From Collimonas arenae (GTDB taxonomy: Bacteria > Pseudomonadota > Gammaproteobacteria > Burkholderiales > Burkholderiaceae_D): a stretch of DNA of 64,000 nt. Numbering within the stretch: position 1 is the first letter of the stretch; every line of letters starts with the position of its first letter. Shown here in pieces: positions 55,423 to 64,000 of the stretch. The position numbers and the translations under genes are program-made. The stretch lies in the NCBI RefSeq assembly GCF_000786695.1, contig NZ_CP009962.1:1674001-1738000 (forward strand), written 5' to 3'. The notes beneath the pieces are model-generated. The model saw nothing but the letters and a program-made list of their open reading frames with translations. It ran no database searches and had not been told where the DNA came from.

Positions 55423-56620
55423 ATGCGTCAAAAAAACATGAACATCATCAAACTACTTTCAGTCTCAATGTGTTTCCTTGCAGCATCTTCCTATGCGGCA
55501 GACAAGGTCGATCCGTCTTCGGTCCGCGGTATCGTAGATGCAGCTATTCAGCCGCTGATTGAGAAAAACAATGTCCCCGGCATCGCCGTTGCGGTGACTG
55601 TCGACGGGAAAAACTACTTCTACAACTATGGCGTGGCATCGAAAGAAACCCAGCATCCGATAACCAGTGAAACACTGTTTGAAATCGGCTCGCTGAGCAA
55701 GACATTTACCGCTACCCTGGCTACTTATGCTCAGCTCAACGGCAATCTTTCGCTATCTGACAGTCCTGCCAAATACTTCCCTTATTTGCGCGACAGTAAA
55801 TTTGGTAAAGTCAGTTTGATCAATCTGGGGACCCATACGCCAGGCGGCTTTCCTGTGCAGGTGCCGGACGAGATTGGCAACACGGATCAGTTGCTGGACT
55901 ACCTGAAATTGTGGAAGCCGGCCTATGCCGCCGGCACCCAGCGCTCCTACTCGAATGTCAGCATCGGCATGCTCGGCATGATTACCGCCAAGAGCATGCA
56001 TGTATCTTTTGACGATGCGATTGAAAAGAAATTGTTTCCCGAGCTTGGCATGAAGCATAGCTATATCAATGTGCCGACGGATAGGTTGAAGGATTATGCG
56101 CAAGGTTATACAAAAAAAGATGCGCCGATCAGGATGAACAAAGGGATTTTGGGATCCGAAGCTTATGGAATTAAATCCAGCACGATCGATATGATCCGGT
56201 TTATCGATGCCAACATGCAGACGATCAAGCTTGATCAAAAATTGCAGAAGGCGATAACGGATACCCACACGGGGTATTACAAGTCAGGGGAAATCACGCA
56301 AGACCTGATATGGGAGCAATACGCCTATCCGGTAGAACTCAACGACTGCTGGCAGGTAATGCCGACACGATGGTTACCCAGAGTAATCCGGCAACCGGAT
56401 TGAATCCACCTCTGCCGCCGCAAGAGAATGTCTTGATTAACAAAACCGGCTCGACAAATGGTTTTGCAGGCTATGTCGCCTTTATCCCGCCAAGAAACTG
56501 GGCATCGTGATACTGGCAAATAAGAACTATCCGATTTCCGATCGGGTGACGGCTGCGTATCAAATATTGACTCGCCTGGATGGTAAGACGCTGCCTCAAA
56601 GCAAGGCGCAAGCTGAGTAA
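55423..56620 (+). pseudogene. Class C beta-lactamase-like gene, broken by two frameshifts
   Basis: The first frame (to 56403) has a signal peptide and the serine hydrolase marks: SLSK with Ser90 and Lys93, and YSN at 176-178. One base is lost near 56348, after which LLAGNADTMVTQSNP continues in another frame and gives the KTG motif in INKTGSTNGF. A second base is lost near 56493, after which KKLGIVILANKNYPISDRVTAAYQIL completes the protein to a stop at 56620. Joined, the ~398 residues match AmpC length. Either it is inactive or the assembly has two errors here. Confidence 0.85.
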
Positions 56621-56720
56621 CATCCTTTGTTCCACGATTAACTTTACCCGTTTCATCAATGCCTGCGAAGCATTTCTTCGCAGGCATTGATCTGCTACTG
56701 CTTGCTACTACTTTCCGCCC

Positions 56721-57140
56721 ATGAAAACTGAATATTTTATTGCTATGCTTGTTGCTGTGCCTATCGCGGCTGCCGCGGCATCCGGCTCTGTGATTGCAAC
56801 AGAAGCCGCTTCTGCAGCGAACCAGCCAACACGCGTCCTGCAAAGGATCAATTTATCGAAAACTCCTTATCAGCTTGGCTTGGGAACAGGCGAAATGGCG
56901 CCCAATACCATCAAGGAACGCCGCATACAAACCGGGCCTGAAGTGGTGTATGTGCTTGAGGGAGAACTGGTGCTGATGATGGAGGGCCAGGCATCGAAAA
57001 CGATTAAGGCAGGGGATAGTTTTCAGATCCCGGCTGGCGGGGTGCATGTAACCAAGGCTGGTCCTCAGGGTGCCAGATTTGTTGCCAGCTGGGTGTGGGA
57101 ACCAGCCAAGCCCTTTGTTGTGCCTGCGCCCAAGCAATAA
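56721..57140 (+). CDS. Cupin-domain protein, exported
   Basis: 139 residues with a signal-like N-terminus (hydrophobic to about residue 30). One cupin_2 barrel: GEMAPNTIKERRIQTGPEVVYVLEGELVLMMEGQ, then GDSFQIPAGGVHVTKAGPQGARFVASWVWEP. The first cupin motif has no classical HH pair, but a His is kept in GGVHV. Function unknown; perhaps binding or isomerisation of a small molecule. Confidence 0.82.
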   Translation: MKTEYFIAMLVAVPIAAAAASGSVIATEAASAANQPTRVLQRINLSKTPYQLGLGTGEMAPNTIKERRIQTGPEVVYVLEGELVLMMEGQASKTIKAGDSFQIPAGGVHVTKAGPQGARFVASWVWEPAKPFVVPAPKQ

Positions 57141-57385
57141 AGCGACTGCCGTAGTTCCCGATCCTGCCGATTCGGGAAGCCCCTTCGTGGTTTCAAGCTG
57201 TTTTATCGCAAGTTTTGCAGTGAATAGTGGCTGAAAAGGGGACAGAATGATGCTGCCGCTCACTAAATATTTCTTTTGATTTAACAAATTTGAAAAGGAT
57301 TGTCAAATCCCCCGTTTAACATTGGACAACGCAGTGTGATCTCTAGGATGATTTTGATGAGCAGTGTTTTTTTGGGGGATTTGAA

Positions 57386-57673
57386 ATGGAAACGCTCATC
57401 AACGATACCTATCTCAACCAGAGCATCGATAAAATCCTGAGATGCGCGACGCTGGCGCTGTACGGCGAGGATGTGCGCTTCTCCGTGCTTCTTGCAGTCC
57501 ATGACGCGCGCGATTATCTGGTCAACGTCAAGGCGGGAGATCCCGCGACCAATCAGAAGGTGTTCCACAATAGTTTGACGGCCTTAGCCAATAGTACGCA
57601 TCCCAGCATGCCTGACTATAAAAAAACGATCGAGTATGCGGCTACGCTGGTCGCGTTTGAATTGGACGACTAA
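57386..57673 (+). CDS. Small hypothetical protein
   Basis: 95 residues, cytoplasmic. GGGGGA seven bases before the ATG supports it. Text such as DTYLNQSIDKILRCATLALYGEDVRFSVLLAVHDARDYLVNVKAGD and a helical C-terminal part suggests a small folded protein, but I recognise no family. Preceded by a 245-base gap with no gene. Confidence 0.6.
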   Translation: METLINDTYLNQSIDKILRCATLALYGEDVRFSVLLAVHDARDYLVNVKAGDPATNQKVFHNSLTALANSTHPSMPDYKKTIEYAATLVAFELDD

Positions 57674-57808
57674 CGATCGTCTGACAAGAAGTCGTACGCT
57701 TTTCAAGTACCAGCCCATCGCAAAACAGGCGGTCGCATGCCTCTGAATTGATCCGGTGTTATATTTCGACACTCTGTTGTTCTGGCTCAATTTAATAGGA
57801 ATACGATC

Positions 57809-58663
57809 ATGGCAAATATCGCTTTTCTCGGTACCGGCTTACTTGGAAGCGCATTCGCGGAAGCTGCCGCAAAACGCGGTGACACAGTCACTGCATGGAA
57901 TCGCTCCAGCGACAAAGTCCAATCCCTCATCCAGTTCGGCGTGACGTCGGCAGCGACGCCTGCCGAAGCAGTGCGAACTGCATCAAGAGTACATATCGTG
58001 CTGAAAGACGACGCCGTGGTCGAGGAGGTGATTGCGGCGATACGCGATGTCCTGCCTGCTGACGCCATCATCATTGATCACACCACGACATTGCCGGCAT
58101 TGACCGCCGCACGTGCCGAGCGTCTGCATGCCGCTGGAGTGAAGTATCTCCATTGCCCCGTTTTCATGGGGCCGCCGGCTGCACGCAATGCCCAGGGTTC
58201 GATGATGGTTGCGGGGCCGAAAGCGCTCTTCGACGCGGTCCAGGCGGATCTCGCCAAGATGACGGGACGCCTCGAATACGTGGGCGAACGCGCCGATCTT
58301 GCTGCCGCCAACAAGCTGTTTGGCAATGCCGTGATCATCGGCCTGTCGGCGGTCATGGCGGATGTTCTTACCCTGGCGCAGGCGAGCGATGTGAGTGGCG
58401 AAGACGCTATCAAGCTGCTTGGCATGCTTGACTTGAATGGCATGGTGGCGGGCCGCGGGGTGAATATGGCCAAGGGCAATTTCAATCCAAGCTTCGAACT
58501 GGTGATGGCGCGCAAGGATGTGCGGCTGATGCTGGAGACTGTCGGCAAGCGGCCGATGGCGGCATTGCCGGCGGTCGCCGCCAGAATGGACCAGCTGATT
58601 GCCGCTGGACACGGTGCCGAGGATGCCAGCGTCCTCGGCATCGACGCTGTGTCGCGGCCGTAG
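57809..58663 (+). CDS. NAD(P)-dependent beta-hydroxyacid dehydrogenase-like protein
   Basis: 284 residues. Start signature NIAFLGTGLLGSAFAEAAAKRGDTVTAWNRS (Rossmann Gly loop); then HCPVFMGPPAARNAQGSMMVAGP and the catalytic Lys in AANKLFGNAVIIGL, the marks of the 6PGDH / 3-hydroxyisobutyrate dehydrogenase group. Substrate is a beta-hydroxy acid, not known more exactly. AGGA lies 10 bases before the ATG. Convergent with the MarR-GNAT gene, 10 bases apart. Confidence 0.88.
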   Translation: MANIAFLGTGLLGSAFAEAAAKRGDTVTAWNRSSDKVQSLIQFGVTSAATPAEAVRTASRVHIVLKDDAVVEEVIAAIRDVLPADAIIIDHTTTLPALTAARAERLHAAGVKYLHCPVFMGPPAARNAQGSMMVAGPKALFDAVQADLAKMTGRLEYVGERADLAAANKLFGNAVIIGLSAVMADVLTLAQASDVSGEDAIKLLGMLDLNGMVAGRGVNMAKGNFNPSFELVMARKDVRLMLETVGKRPMAALPAVAARMDQLIAAGHGAEDASVLGIDAVSRP

Positions 58664-58673
58664 TCCTGTTGAT

Positions 58674-59618
58674 CTAGCCGGCGGGCGCAGACAAGATTCG
58701 CAAATCGCGGGCCCAGGTCTCGCCGATCAGATCCTTGCCGAAGCTGTGGTGGGCATCCTCCGCGATTTTTTCAAAGCCTTCCTTCGCGTAGATATCGCGG
58801 GCGCCTGTCAGGACGCTGTTGGTCCACAGAAGCATGCGCTGGTAGCCGGCGAACTTCGCGAAGCGCAGGCATTCCTGGACCAGCCGCCGGCCGATTCCCA
58901 TTCCGCGCGCGCTTGGTTCGACGTACAGCAAGCGCAGTTTGGCGGTGGTTTCGTCGTGGCGCACCACAAACACCGAGCCGACCACCTTGCCATCTTTCTC
59001 GGCGATCCAGCAACGTTCCGCGCTGCTGTCGAAATCGCGTATGTACTTGGCGACGATATCGGCCACCAGCGCCTCGAAGTCCACATTCCAACCATAGTCC
59101 TGCGCGTACAGCACGCCATGGCGATGCACTACCCAACCCATGTCGCCCGGACGGGGATCGCGCAGCAGATAGGATGAGTCGCGCTGGCCCAGCAGGCTCT
59201 CTATCTGGCGCATGGCGTCCACCAGCTGCTGCTGCTCAGGCAGTGACAGGCGTTCCAGCATTGCCGCGACTTCTCGTTGCGACGCTTCATCCAGCGGTGC
59301 GTAGGTAGCGCGTCCGAGCTCGGTCAGGTGTAGCTGGGCAACGCGGCCATCGGTTTCCGAACGTGCGCGTTCGAGCAGGCCATTTTTTTCGAAACCGGAT
59401 ATCACGCGGCTCAGGTAGCCAGGATTGAGGCTCAACTCGCGGGCCAGGTCCGCTGCTGTCAATGTCGGGCGATGTGCCAGCTCATACAGGATGCGAAGCT
59501 CGGTGAGTGAAAACGCGCTGTCCAGTAAATGCTCGTGAAGCACGCCGATCTTGTCGGTGTAGAAGCGGTTGAAATACCGGACTTTGGTGGCGCGATCATC
59601 AAGTCGTTCGATAGTCAT
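58674..59618 (-). CDS. MarR-GNAT fusion protein
   Basis: 314 residues. The N-terminal ~150 form a MarR winged helix: SLTELRILYELAHRP, LTAADLARELSLNPGYLSRVISGFEKNGLLER. The C-terminal half is a GNAT acetyltransferase with the CoA loop SARGMGIGRRLVQECLRFA and LWTNSVLTGARDIYAKEGFEKI. Such fusions (hpa-type) link ligand sensing to acetyl transfer. Target unknown. Confidence 0.9.
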   Translation of the reverse strand: MTIERLDDRATKVRYFNRFYTDKIGVLHEHLLDSAFSLTELRILYELAHRPTLTAADLARELSLNPGYLSRVISGFEKNGLLERARSETDGRVAQLHLTELGRATYAPLDEASQREVAAMLERLSLPEQQQLVDAMRQIESLLGQRDSSYLLRDPRPGDMGWVVHRHGVLYAQDYGWNVDFEALVADIVAKYIRDFDSSAERCWIAEKDGKVVGSVFVVRHDETTAKLRLLYVEPSARGMGIGRRLVQECLRFAKFAGYQRMLLWTNSVLTGARDIYAKEGFEKIAEDAHHSFGKDLIGETWARDLRILSAPAG

Positions 59619-59826
59619 AGGAAATCCAGTAAGTTGCCTTAGGCTCTAATATAGGTGCTTTAGGCAATCAAATCAAGATAGCATGCAAGAATTACTGGCG
59701 ATTTTCCTTGGTGCTTGCCATGTTCTTTGGGCGGCGTATCGGAAGTTGGCGATAATGGAAACCTTTTTGATTTTTCCTGCCGCTCCGGACCAGCCCGCCT
59801 CATTTTGCTTTTTCCATAATTCCTCC

Positions 59827-60885
59827 ATGAAAAGAAACGTAAAAATCTTCCTTCTTTCTTGCTGCTGCATGTCGCCGGCGCTGTTGCACGCAGCCGAGCT
59901 TGAACAGCAACTGGCGCACTGCTCGGCGCTGGCTGACGCCAGTGCGCGCCTGGGATGTTATGACGCCTTGGCCAGCGCCGCTGCGGATGCGGCAGTCCCG
60001 GCCACCCCCGCTGGCGCAGCAACGGTATCTGTCGCGCCAGCCTTCCCGGCGCCGACGGTTGCAACCGGCAAGACCACGACAGAGCAGGGGGCAGACCAGA
60101 TTTCACACACAGTGCAGAGCTGGGAGCTGGACCCCAACGCCAAGCGCGGCGTGTTTGCCCTCAAGTCTTATTTGGATAACTATGTATTGCTGGCCAATTA
60201 CAGTACCTCGACTAACCAGGCGCCGTTCAACCCGGACACGCCGAATGGACTCAACCTTCAAAAAACCGAGCTGACCTATCAGCTCAGTTTCAAGATGAAG
60301 ATGTTGGAAAATATCGCAGGCAGTCCGGTCGATTTGTGGCTGGCCTACACGCAGCAGAGTTTTTGGCAGGCCTATAACCGGGCCAACTCCAGTCCGTTCC
60401 GCGAAACCAATTACCAGCCGGAGCTGATTGCGACGCTGCCCTTGACGGCAAAGATCGGCGATTTCAATTTCCGCTATCTCAATCTCGCGCTGATGCATCA
60501 GTCCAACGGCCAGTCATCCACTTTGTCGCGCAGCTGGAACCGTTTCTATGCGGAGTTGGGAGCGGAATACGGCAAGCTGGCGCTGGCAGCCAGGATCTGG
60601 AAGCGCCTCGATAACGCCAAGGCCGATAACGACAATATCGACATCGTTGACTATATGGGGCACGGCGACCTGCGCGCCACCTACCGTCAGGACGGCTATG
60701 AGTATTCGCTGCTGGCGCGCCACAATTTCCAGACCGGACATGGCGCGGTCCAGGCCAGCCTGGCGTTTCCCGTCACGACCAATCTGAAAGGCTATGTGCA
60801 GCTGTTTTCGGGTTACGGTGAGAGCCTGATCGATTACAACTATTCACAAAAGTCGATCGGCGCCGGTTTCCTGATCGATTTCTGA
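59827..60885 (+). CDS. pldA: Outer-membrane phospholipase A
   Basis: 352 residues from the ATG at 59827, which opens a signal peptide (cut near LHAAE); an open frame upstream has none. Family core: a 12-strand beta-barrel and the catalytic HQSNGQS with His224 and Ser226, followed by SRSWNRFYAE holding the Asn that completes the triad. A Cys/Ala-rich N-terminal section precedes the barrel. It hydrolyses phospholipids in the outer membrane under stress. A hairpin and T-run follow at 60921. Confidence 0.92.
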   Translation: MKRNVKIFLLSCCCMSPALLHAAELEQQLAHCSALADASARLGCYDALASAAADAAVPATPAGAATVSVAPAFPAPTVATGKTTTEQGADQISHTVQSWELDPNAKRGVFALKSYLDNYVLLANYSTSTNQAPFNPDTPNGLNLQKTELTYQLSFKMKMLENIAGSPVDLWLAYTQQSFWQAYNRANSSPFRETNYQPELIATLPLTAKIGDFNFRYLNLALMHQSNGQSSTLSRSWNRFYAELGAEYGKLALAARIWKRLDNAKADNDNIDIVDYMGHGDLRATYRQDGYEYSLLARHNFQTGHGAVQASLAFPVTTNLKGYVQLFSGYGESLIDYNYSQKSIGAGFLIDF

Positions 60886-60920
60886 ACAAAGTCCTGACAA
60901 GAAAATCTTCTTGTTCAATG

Positions 60921-60953
60921 AGCCCCGGAGCGTTATGCGCCCAGGGCTTTTTT
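60921..60953 (+). terminator. Terminator after pldA
   Basis: AGCCC-GG-GCG paired with GCG-CC-GGGCT around TTAT, with two bulges, then TTTTTT. 35 bases past the stop. Confidence 0.82.
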
Positions 60954-62105
60954 CTGCAGGGATAGTCCGGGGGAAGTCGTTTGCAGGTTATGCAAGCCAT
61001 CCTTTTGCGCCGGATTGCCCATAATCGCTGCCGTCTATTGGCGGCATGCGCATCGTGCAACGCACCAAACTGATCTGCTAGCGTCGTCGTCCAGAGATGC
61101 CGTTGTGCGATCTGGGGTGATCGTGCGGTCACCAGGGCGACATAGCGCCCATCCTTCCTTACCAGTCAAATTACTGTCTGGTCGATAGTTCCGCAGTCGT
61201 AACAGTGATAAATCCGATTCACCATTTTCGTGCTTTGTGCACCAAAGTGGTATTACTAAAAAACTACCAATACAAACTGGTCTTGGTCATTTGTTCAATA
61301 ATCTAAATAATGCTGCGATGCAGCGTTGTTTAGCGATTTGAATGATCTTGTTCGACTCATGTGACGACTTAAATTTTTTTATAAAAAATTTCTAAAAAAA
61401 ATCATCACTCGCAATTCTGCGCTCGATTAAATGCCTTTTTATTATTGAAATTTGAGTCTCTGTTTTATCCTCTAAAAAACTCAATTTTCATAGACAAAAA
61501 TTATGAAATTTAAGCGCAAATACAGGCCTTTTCATGCGGCGTTGCGTCAATTCATAAGAAGTTCAATAAAAGATCCAGTAATTTTTATTTTTCATGAAAT
61601 CTGCATTTTTTCAGATCAGGTTTTCAAAAAAAGCGACCAGTCCAGTCCACTAAACAACAGCCGTGTAGTTTGCGAAATAGTGAATGTAAACAACGGTATA
61701 TATAGATATATGAATTGTGCATTTGGATACCAATAATTTATTTATGTAATACCAGTTAGATGCCTATTGACAGCCACTTTTTCGATCCATAGAGTGTCCC
61801 CAGCGCAACGTTTCTACATGAAATTTTGGAGCTTGGACGCAAGGCAGGTTGGGGTGATGTGCGGGGCAGAGTACGCACAGCATCTTTCCCGGAAGGTCTT
61901 TGGAGAAGGACTGACCGGGTGAGTTGTAGCACTTGCAGTGACATGCGGCGTCTTGTTGGGCAGGTCTTGTTGTATTGGCGACTGTATCGAAAAAAAGGTT
62001 CTCCCTTTGCTGGTTTGACGCAACGTCAGGCCGCAGCGCGGAGAAGTAAATGAAAAATGGCCTGTCTGGGATAGGCGAGGCCGCAATCGATGGGGAGAAC
62101 AGTAA
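60954..62105. other. AT-rich 1.15-kb stretch before the TonB receptor
   Basis: No gene I can support. 61200-61760 is strongly AT-rich with long A and T tracts near 61370-61410; a 77-residue open frame at 61503-61736 is Lys/Ile/Phe-rich and shows no family. 61.8-62.1 kb is GC-normal but without a clear gene. It probably carries the promoter and leader of the receptor gene. Confidence 0.5.
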
Positions 62106-64000
62106 GTGAACAAAAATTTAACACCAATAGCATCTGCGGTTGCACTACTGGTGATGGCAGCAGCAGCCATGCCGGTTTATGCGCAGCAGGCAGATGACAC
62201 AGCCCCAAAGGCTGACAGCAAGAGCACTGACAAGAGCGGCCAGATTGAACAGGTCACCATCAGCGGCATCCGTGGTTCGTTGCAAAAATCCCTGACTCAA
62301 AAACGTAATGCCGATTCCCACGTGGAAGTCATCACAGCGGAAGACATCGGCAAGATGCCGGACAAGAACGTGGCCGACTCGCTGTCGCGCGTACCTGGCG
62401 TCACCATCGGCAATGCCGGCGCAACAGAAGGCGGTTTCGATGAAGCCGACCGGGTCAGTATGCGCGGCACCAGCCCCAGCCTGACGCAAACGCTGATCAA
62501 TGGTCACAACGTGGCATCCGGCGACTGGTTCGTGCTGGACCAGTCGGGCCAGGTCGGCCGTAGCGTCAGCTACACCATGCTGCCTTCAGAGCTGGTCGGT
62601 TCGGTGGTGGTCCACAAGAGCTCGGAAGCCAGCCTGGTTGAAGGCGGCGTCGCCGGTTCGGTTGACATCATTACCCGCAAGCCGCTGGAGTTCAAGAAAC
62701 AATTCACGGCTGAAGCAACCCTCGGCGCGGTATATGCAGATTTGCCTGGCAAGACCGACCCGCAAATAAGTGCGCTGATCAACTGGAAAAACGAAGCGAA
62801 TACCTTCGGCATCCTGGTGCAGGCATTTTCGGAAGAGCGCCATCTGGAACGCCAGGGCCAGGAAATCCTCGGCTACACACAGATCGCTCCTGGCAGCAAA
62901 ATCGCCACTGCGCATCCTGACCTGGCCGGCGTCTATGCACCTAACCTGATCAACTCCGCCCTGTTTGAGCAGCAACGCAAACGTACCGGCGGTTTGATCG
63001 ATGCCCAGTTCAAGGTCAGCAACGATTTCTCTTTCGATATCAATGGCTTCACTTCGGAAATGAAGGCCGCCAACTACAACCGCAGCTATGAATTCTGGGG
63101 CGCGCAAGTTATCAACGCCGGTGCCGGCCAGTCGCCGAATCCTGGCTATACAGTCAAGAACAACACGCTGACATCGGCGACTTTTGCTCCTGTCGCCGGC
63201 ACCAACTACGGCGTGTATGACCAGATTTCACGTCCAGATGAGAGCGCAAGTTCGAATTTTGTCGAGATCGGCACCAAGTGGCGCGCAAGTGATTCGCTGA
63301 ATTTCACCACCAAGCTAGGTACGTCGACGGGTGAAGGCAAAACTCCTACGCAAAACGTCGCGGAATGGAATGTCGGCGTCGGCGCCGGCGCCGGTTACCA
63401 GCTGAACGGTATCGGCACTGCTGCCAACTGGAACCTGGGTGCTACCAATAACTCCAGCCCTAACACCGGCACAACCGCCTTCGGCTGGATCTTTGGCGAC
63501 CAGAACGTCGACGTCAAGGATAAGGAAAACTGGGCTCAGATCGATGGTGAATACACTGCCGGCTGGGGTGCATTGTCGTCGGTGCAGTTCGGCGCACGGT
63601 ATAACGACCATAAACGCAGTTCCGATGGCGTGATCGGCCAGGGACCGACAGCTGACGCAAGCAATCCAGCCAATTTCCCGCAAGGCTACCAAAATTTCCC
63701 GTCGAACTTCGGCAGCGGCCTGGGTAGCGGTTTCCCGACCAATGTCTGGTATTACACGCCGGGCCAGCTGGCAGCCTTCAATGCGTTCACCAACCGCGAT
63801 CCGGTCTCACGTGAAGATTGGAATTCCGAGTTTTCGGTGAAGGAAAAGAATGCCGCCGGTTACCTGCAAGGCAATCTTGAAGGCAATCACTGGAGCGGTA
63901 ATGTCGGCGTGCGTGTAGTGCAGACGCAAGAGAACGTTCTCTCCAACGTCGCGGCGCCAGCCACCGCGCCGGGAGCGATCACGACTTCGGCTTTCGGTCC
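62106..64000 (+). CDS. TonB-dependent receptor (5' part, runs off the window)
   Basis: At least 631 residues from the GTG at 62106 (GGGGAG eight bases before); the end lies beyond 64000. Signal peptide cut near VYAQQ. Then a TonB-box-like EQVTISGIRGSLQ, the plug with VEVITAEDIGKMPDKNVADSLSRVPGV, VSMRGTSPSLTQTLINGHNV and the barrel. The IRGSLQKSLTQKRNADSHVEVITAEDIGKMPD layout is that of the Xanthomonas/Caulobacter-type receptors for sugars and other large ligands, not of the plain siderophore group. Outer membrane. Confidence 0.93.
   Translation, partial: MNKNLTPIASAVALLVMAAAAMPVYAQQADDTAPKADSKSTDKSGQIEQVTISGIRGSLQKSLTQKRNADSHVEVITAEDIGKMPDKNVADSLSRVPGVTIGNAGATEGGFDEADRVSMRGTSPSLTQTLINGHNVASGDWFVLDQSGQVGRSVSYTMLPSELVGSVVVHKSSEASLVEGGVAGSVDIITRKPLEFKKQFTAEATLGAVYADLPGKTDPQISALINWKNEANTFGILVQAFSEERHLERQGQEILGYTQIAPGSKIATAHPDLAGVYAPNLINSALFEQQRKRTGGLIDAQFKVSNDFSFDINGFTSEMKAANYNRSYEFWGAQVINAGAGQSPNPGYTVKNNTLTSATFAPVAGTNYGVYDQISRPDESASSNFVEIGTKWRASDSLNFTTKLGTSTGEGKTPTQNVAEWNVGVGAGAGYQLNGIGTAANWNLGATNNSSPNTGTTAFGWIFGDQNVDVKDKENWAQIDGEYTAGWGALSSVQFGARYNDHKRSSDGVIGQGPTADASNPANFPQGYQNFPSNFGSGLGSGFPTNVWYYTPGQLAAFNAFTNRDPVSREDWNSEFSVKEKNAAGYLQGNLEGNHWSGNVGVRVVQTQENVLSNVAAPATAPGAITTSAFG

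Noticed and set aside
61503..61736. 77-residue frame in the AT-rich stretch
   Set aside because: AT-rich composition alone gives long Lys/Ile frames; no ribosome site or family.

Overview
The window (64 kb, GC-rich, dense, short intergenic gaps) looks like the chromosome of a beta-proteobacterium of the Oxalobacteraceae, most like Collimonas or a close relative. Pointers are the phasin and acyl-CoA-binding protein, the CysB-linked sulfate ABC operon, the adjacent Aat and Bpt N-degron transferases, and the overall protein style. The genus is inferred from protein recognition, not from an rRNA gene; there is none here.

Layout. 0.1-1.1 kb: two tandem secreted paralogues of unknown role. 1.2-4.9 kb: pncB, a NhaD-type antiporter and a D-2-hydroxyacid dehydrogenase, closed by a perfect 20-bp-stem terminator. 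5-5.9 kb (minus): acyl-CoA-binding protein, a small lipoprotein, FKBP. 6.1-10.7 kb: a tight run of YncE-like propeller, polysaccharide deacetylase, sterol-desaturase-like hydroxylase, EI24 membrane protein and CinA-like MoaB domain. 10.8-23.4 kb: housekeeping and regulators (DUF349 protein, phasin, histone-deacetylase-like enzyme, DMT exporter, MmyB-type regulator, methyltransferase, PBP7-type endopeptidase, IclR, DgkA, DeoR with MFS exporter, DM13 protein).

23.6-32.5 kb is a long sulfonate-sulfur block: sbp, ssuE, two different ssuA copies, ssuD, ssuC, ssuB, then two 71-residue molbindins, a degenerate EAL-domain protein and an RBBP9-like hydrolase. The sulfate uptake genes cysTWA with cysB are a second sulfur locus at 42.3-46.2 kb; the sulfate-binding protein sits in the first locus, so the two probably act together. 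Between them lie a histidine-ammonia-lyase-like enzyme, an M20 amidohydrolase, a DAACS symporter and a GntR regulator (a catabolic island with a clear GntR-type palindrome between the divergent arms), and a minus-strand block coding for two small secreted proteins with repeated IGKR motifs, a LytS-like sensor kinase, a GIN-domain protein and a LytTR response regulator.

46.5-49.8 kb (minus): pyrD, bpt, aat and a zinc-ribbon Nudix enzyme. 50.0-50.25 kb: two identical initiator tRNA-Met genes. Downstream (50.25-57 kb) the sequence changes character: two decayed copies of the tRNA 3' end plus its terminator, a fragment resembling the 3' end of tmRNA, a DUF4272 gene, an unrecognised secreted protein, and two genes broken by single-base frameshifts (carotenoid oxygenase, class C beta-lactamase). 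This looks like a decaying accessory region that grew at the tRNA. 56.7-64 kb: cupin, small unknown protein, beta-hydroxyacid dehydrogenase-like protein, MarR-GNAT fusion, outer-membrane phospholipase A, an AT-rich 1.2-kb leader, and the first 1.9 kb of a TonB-dependent receptor that runs off the end.
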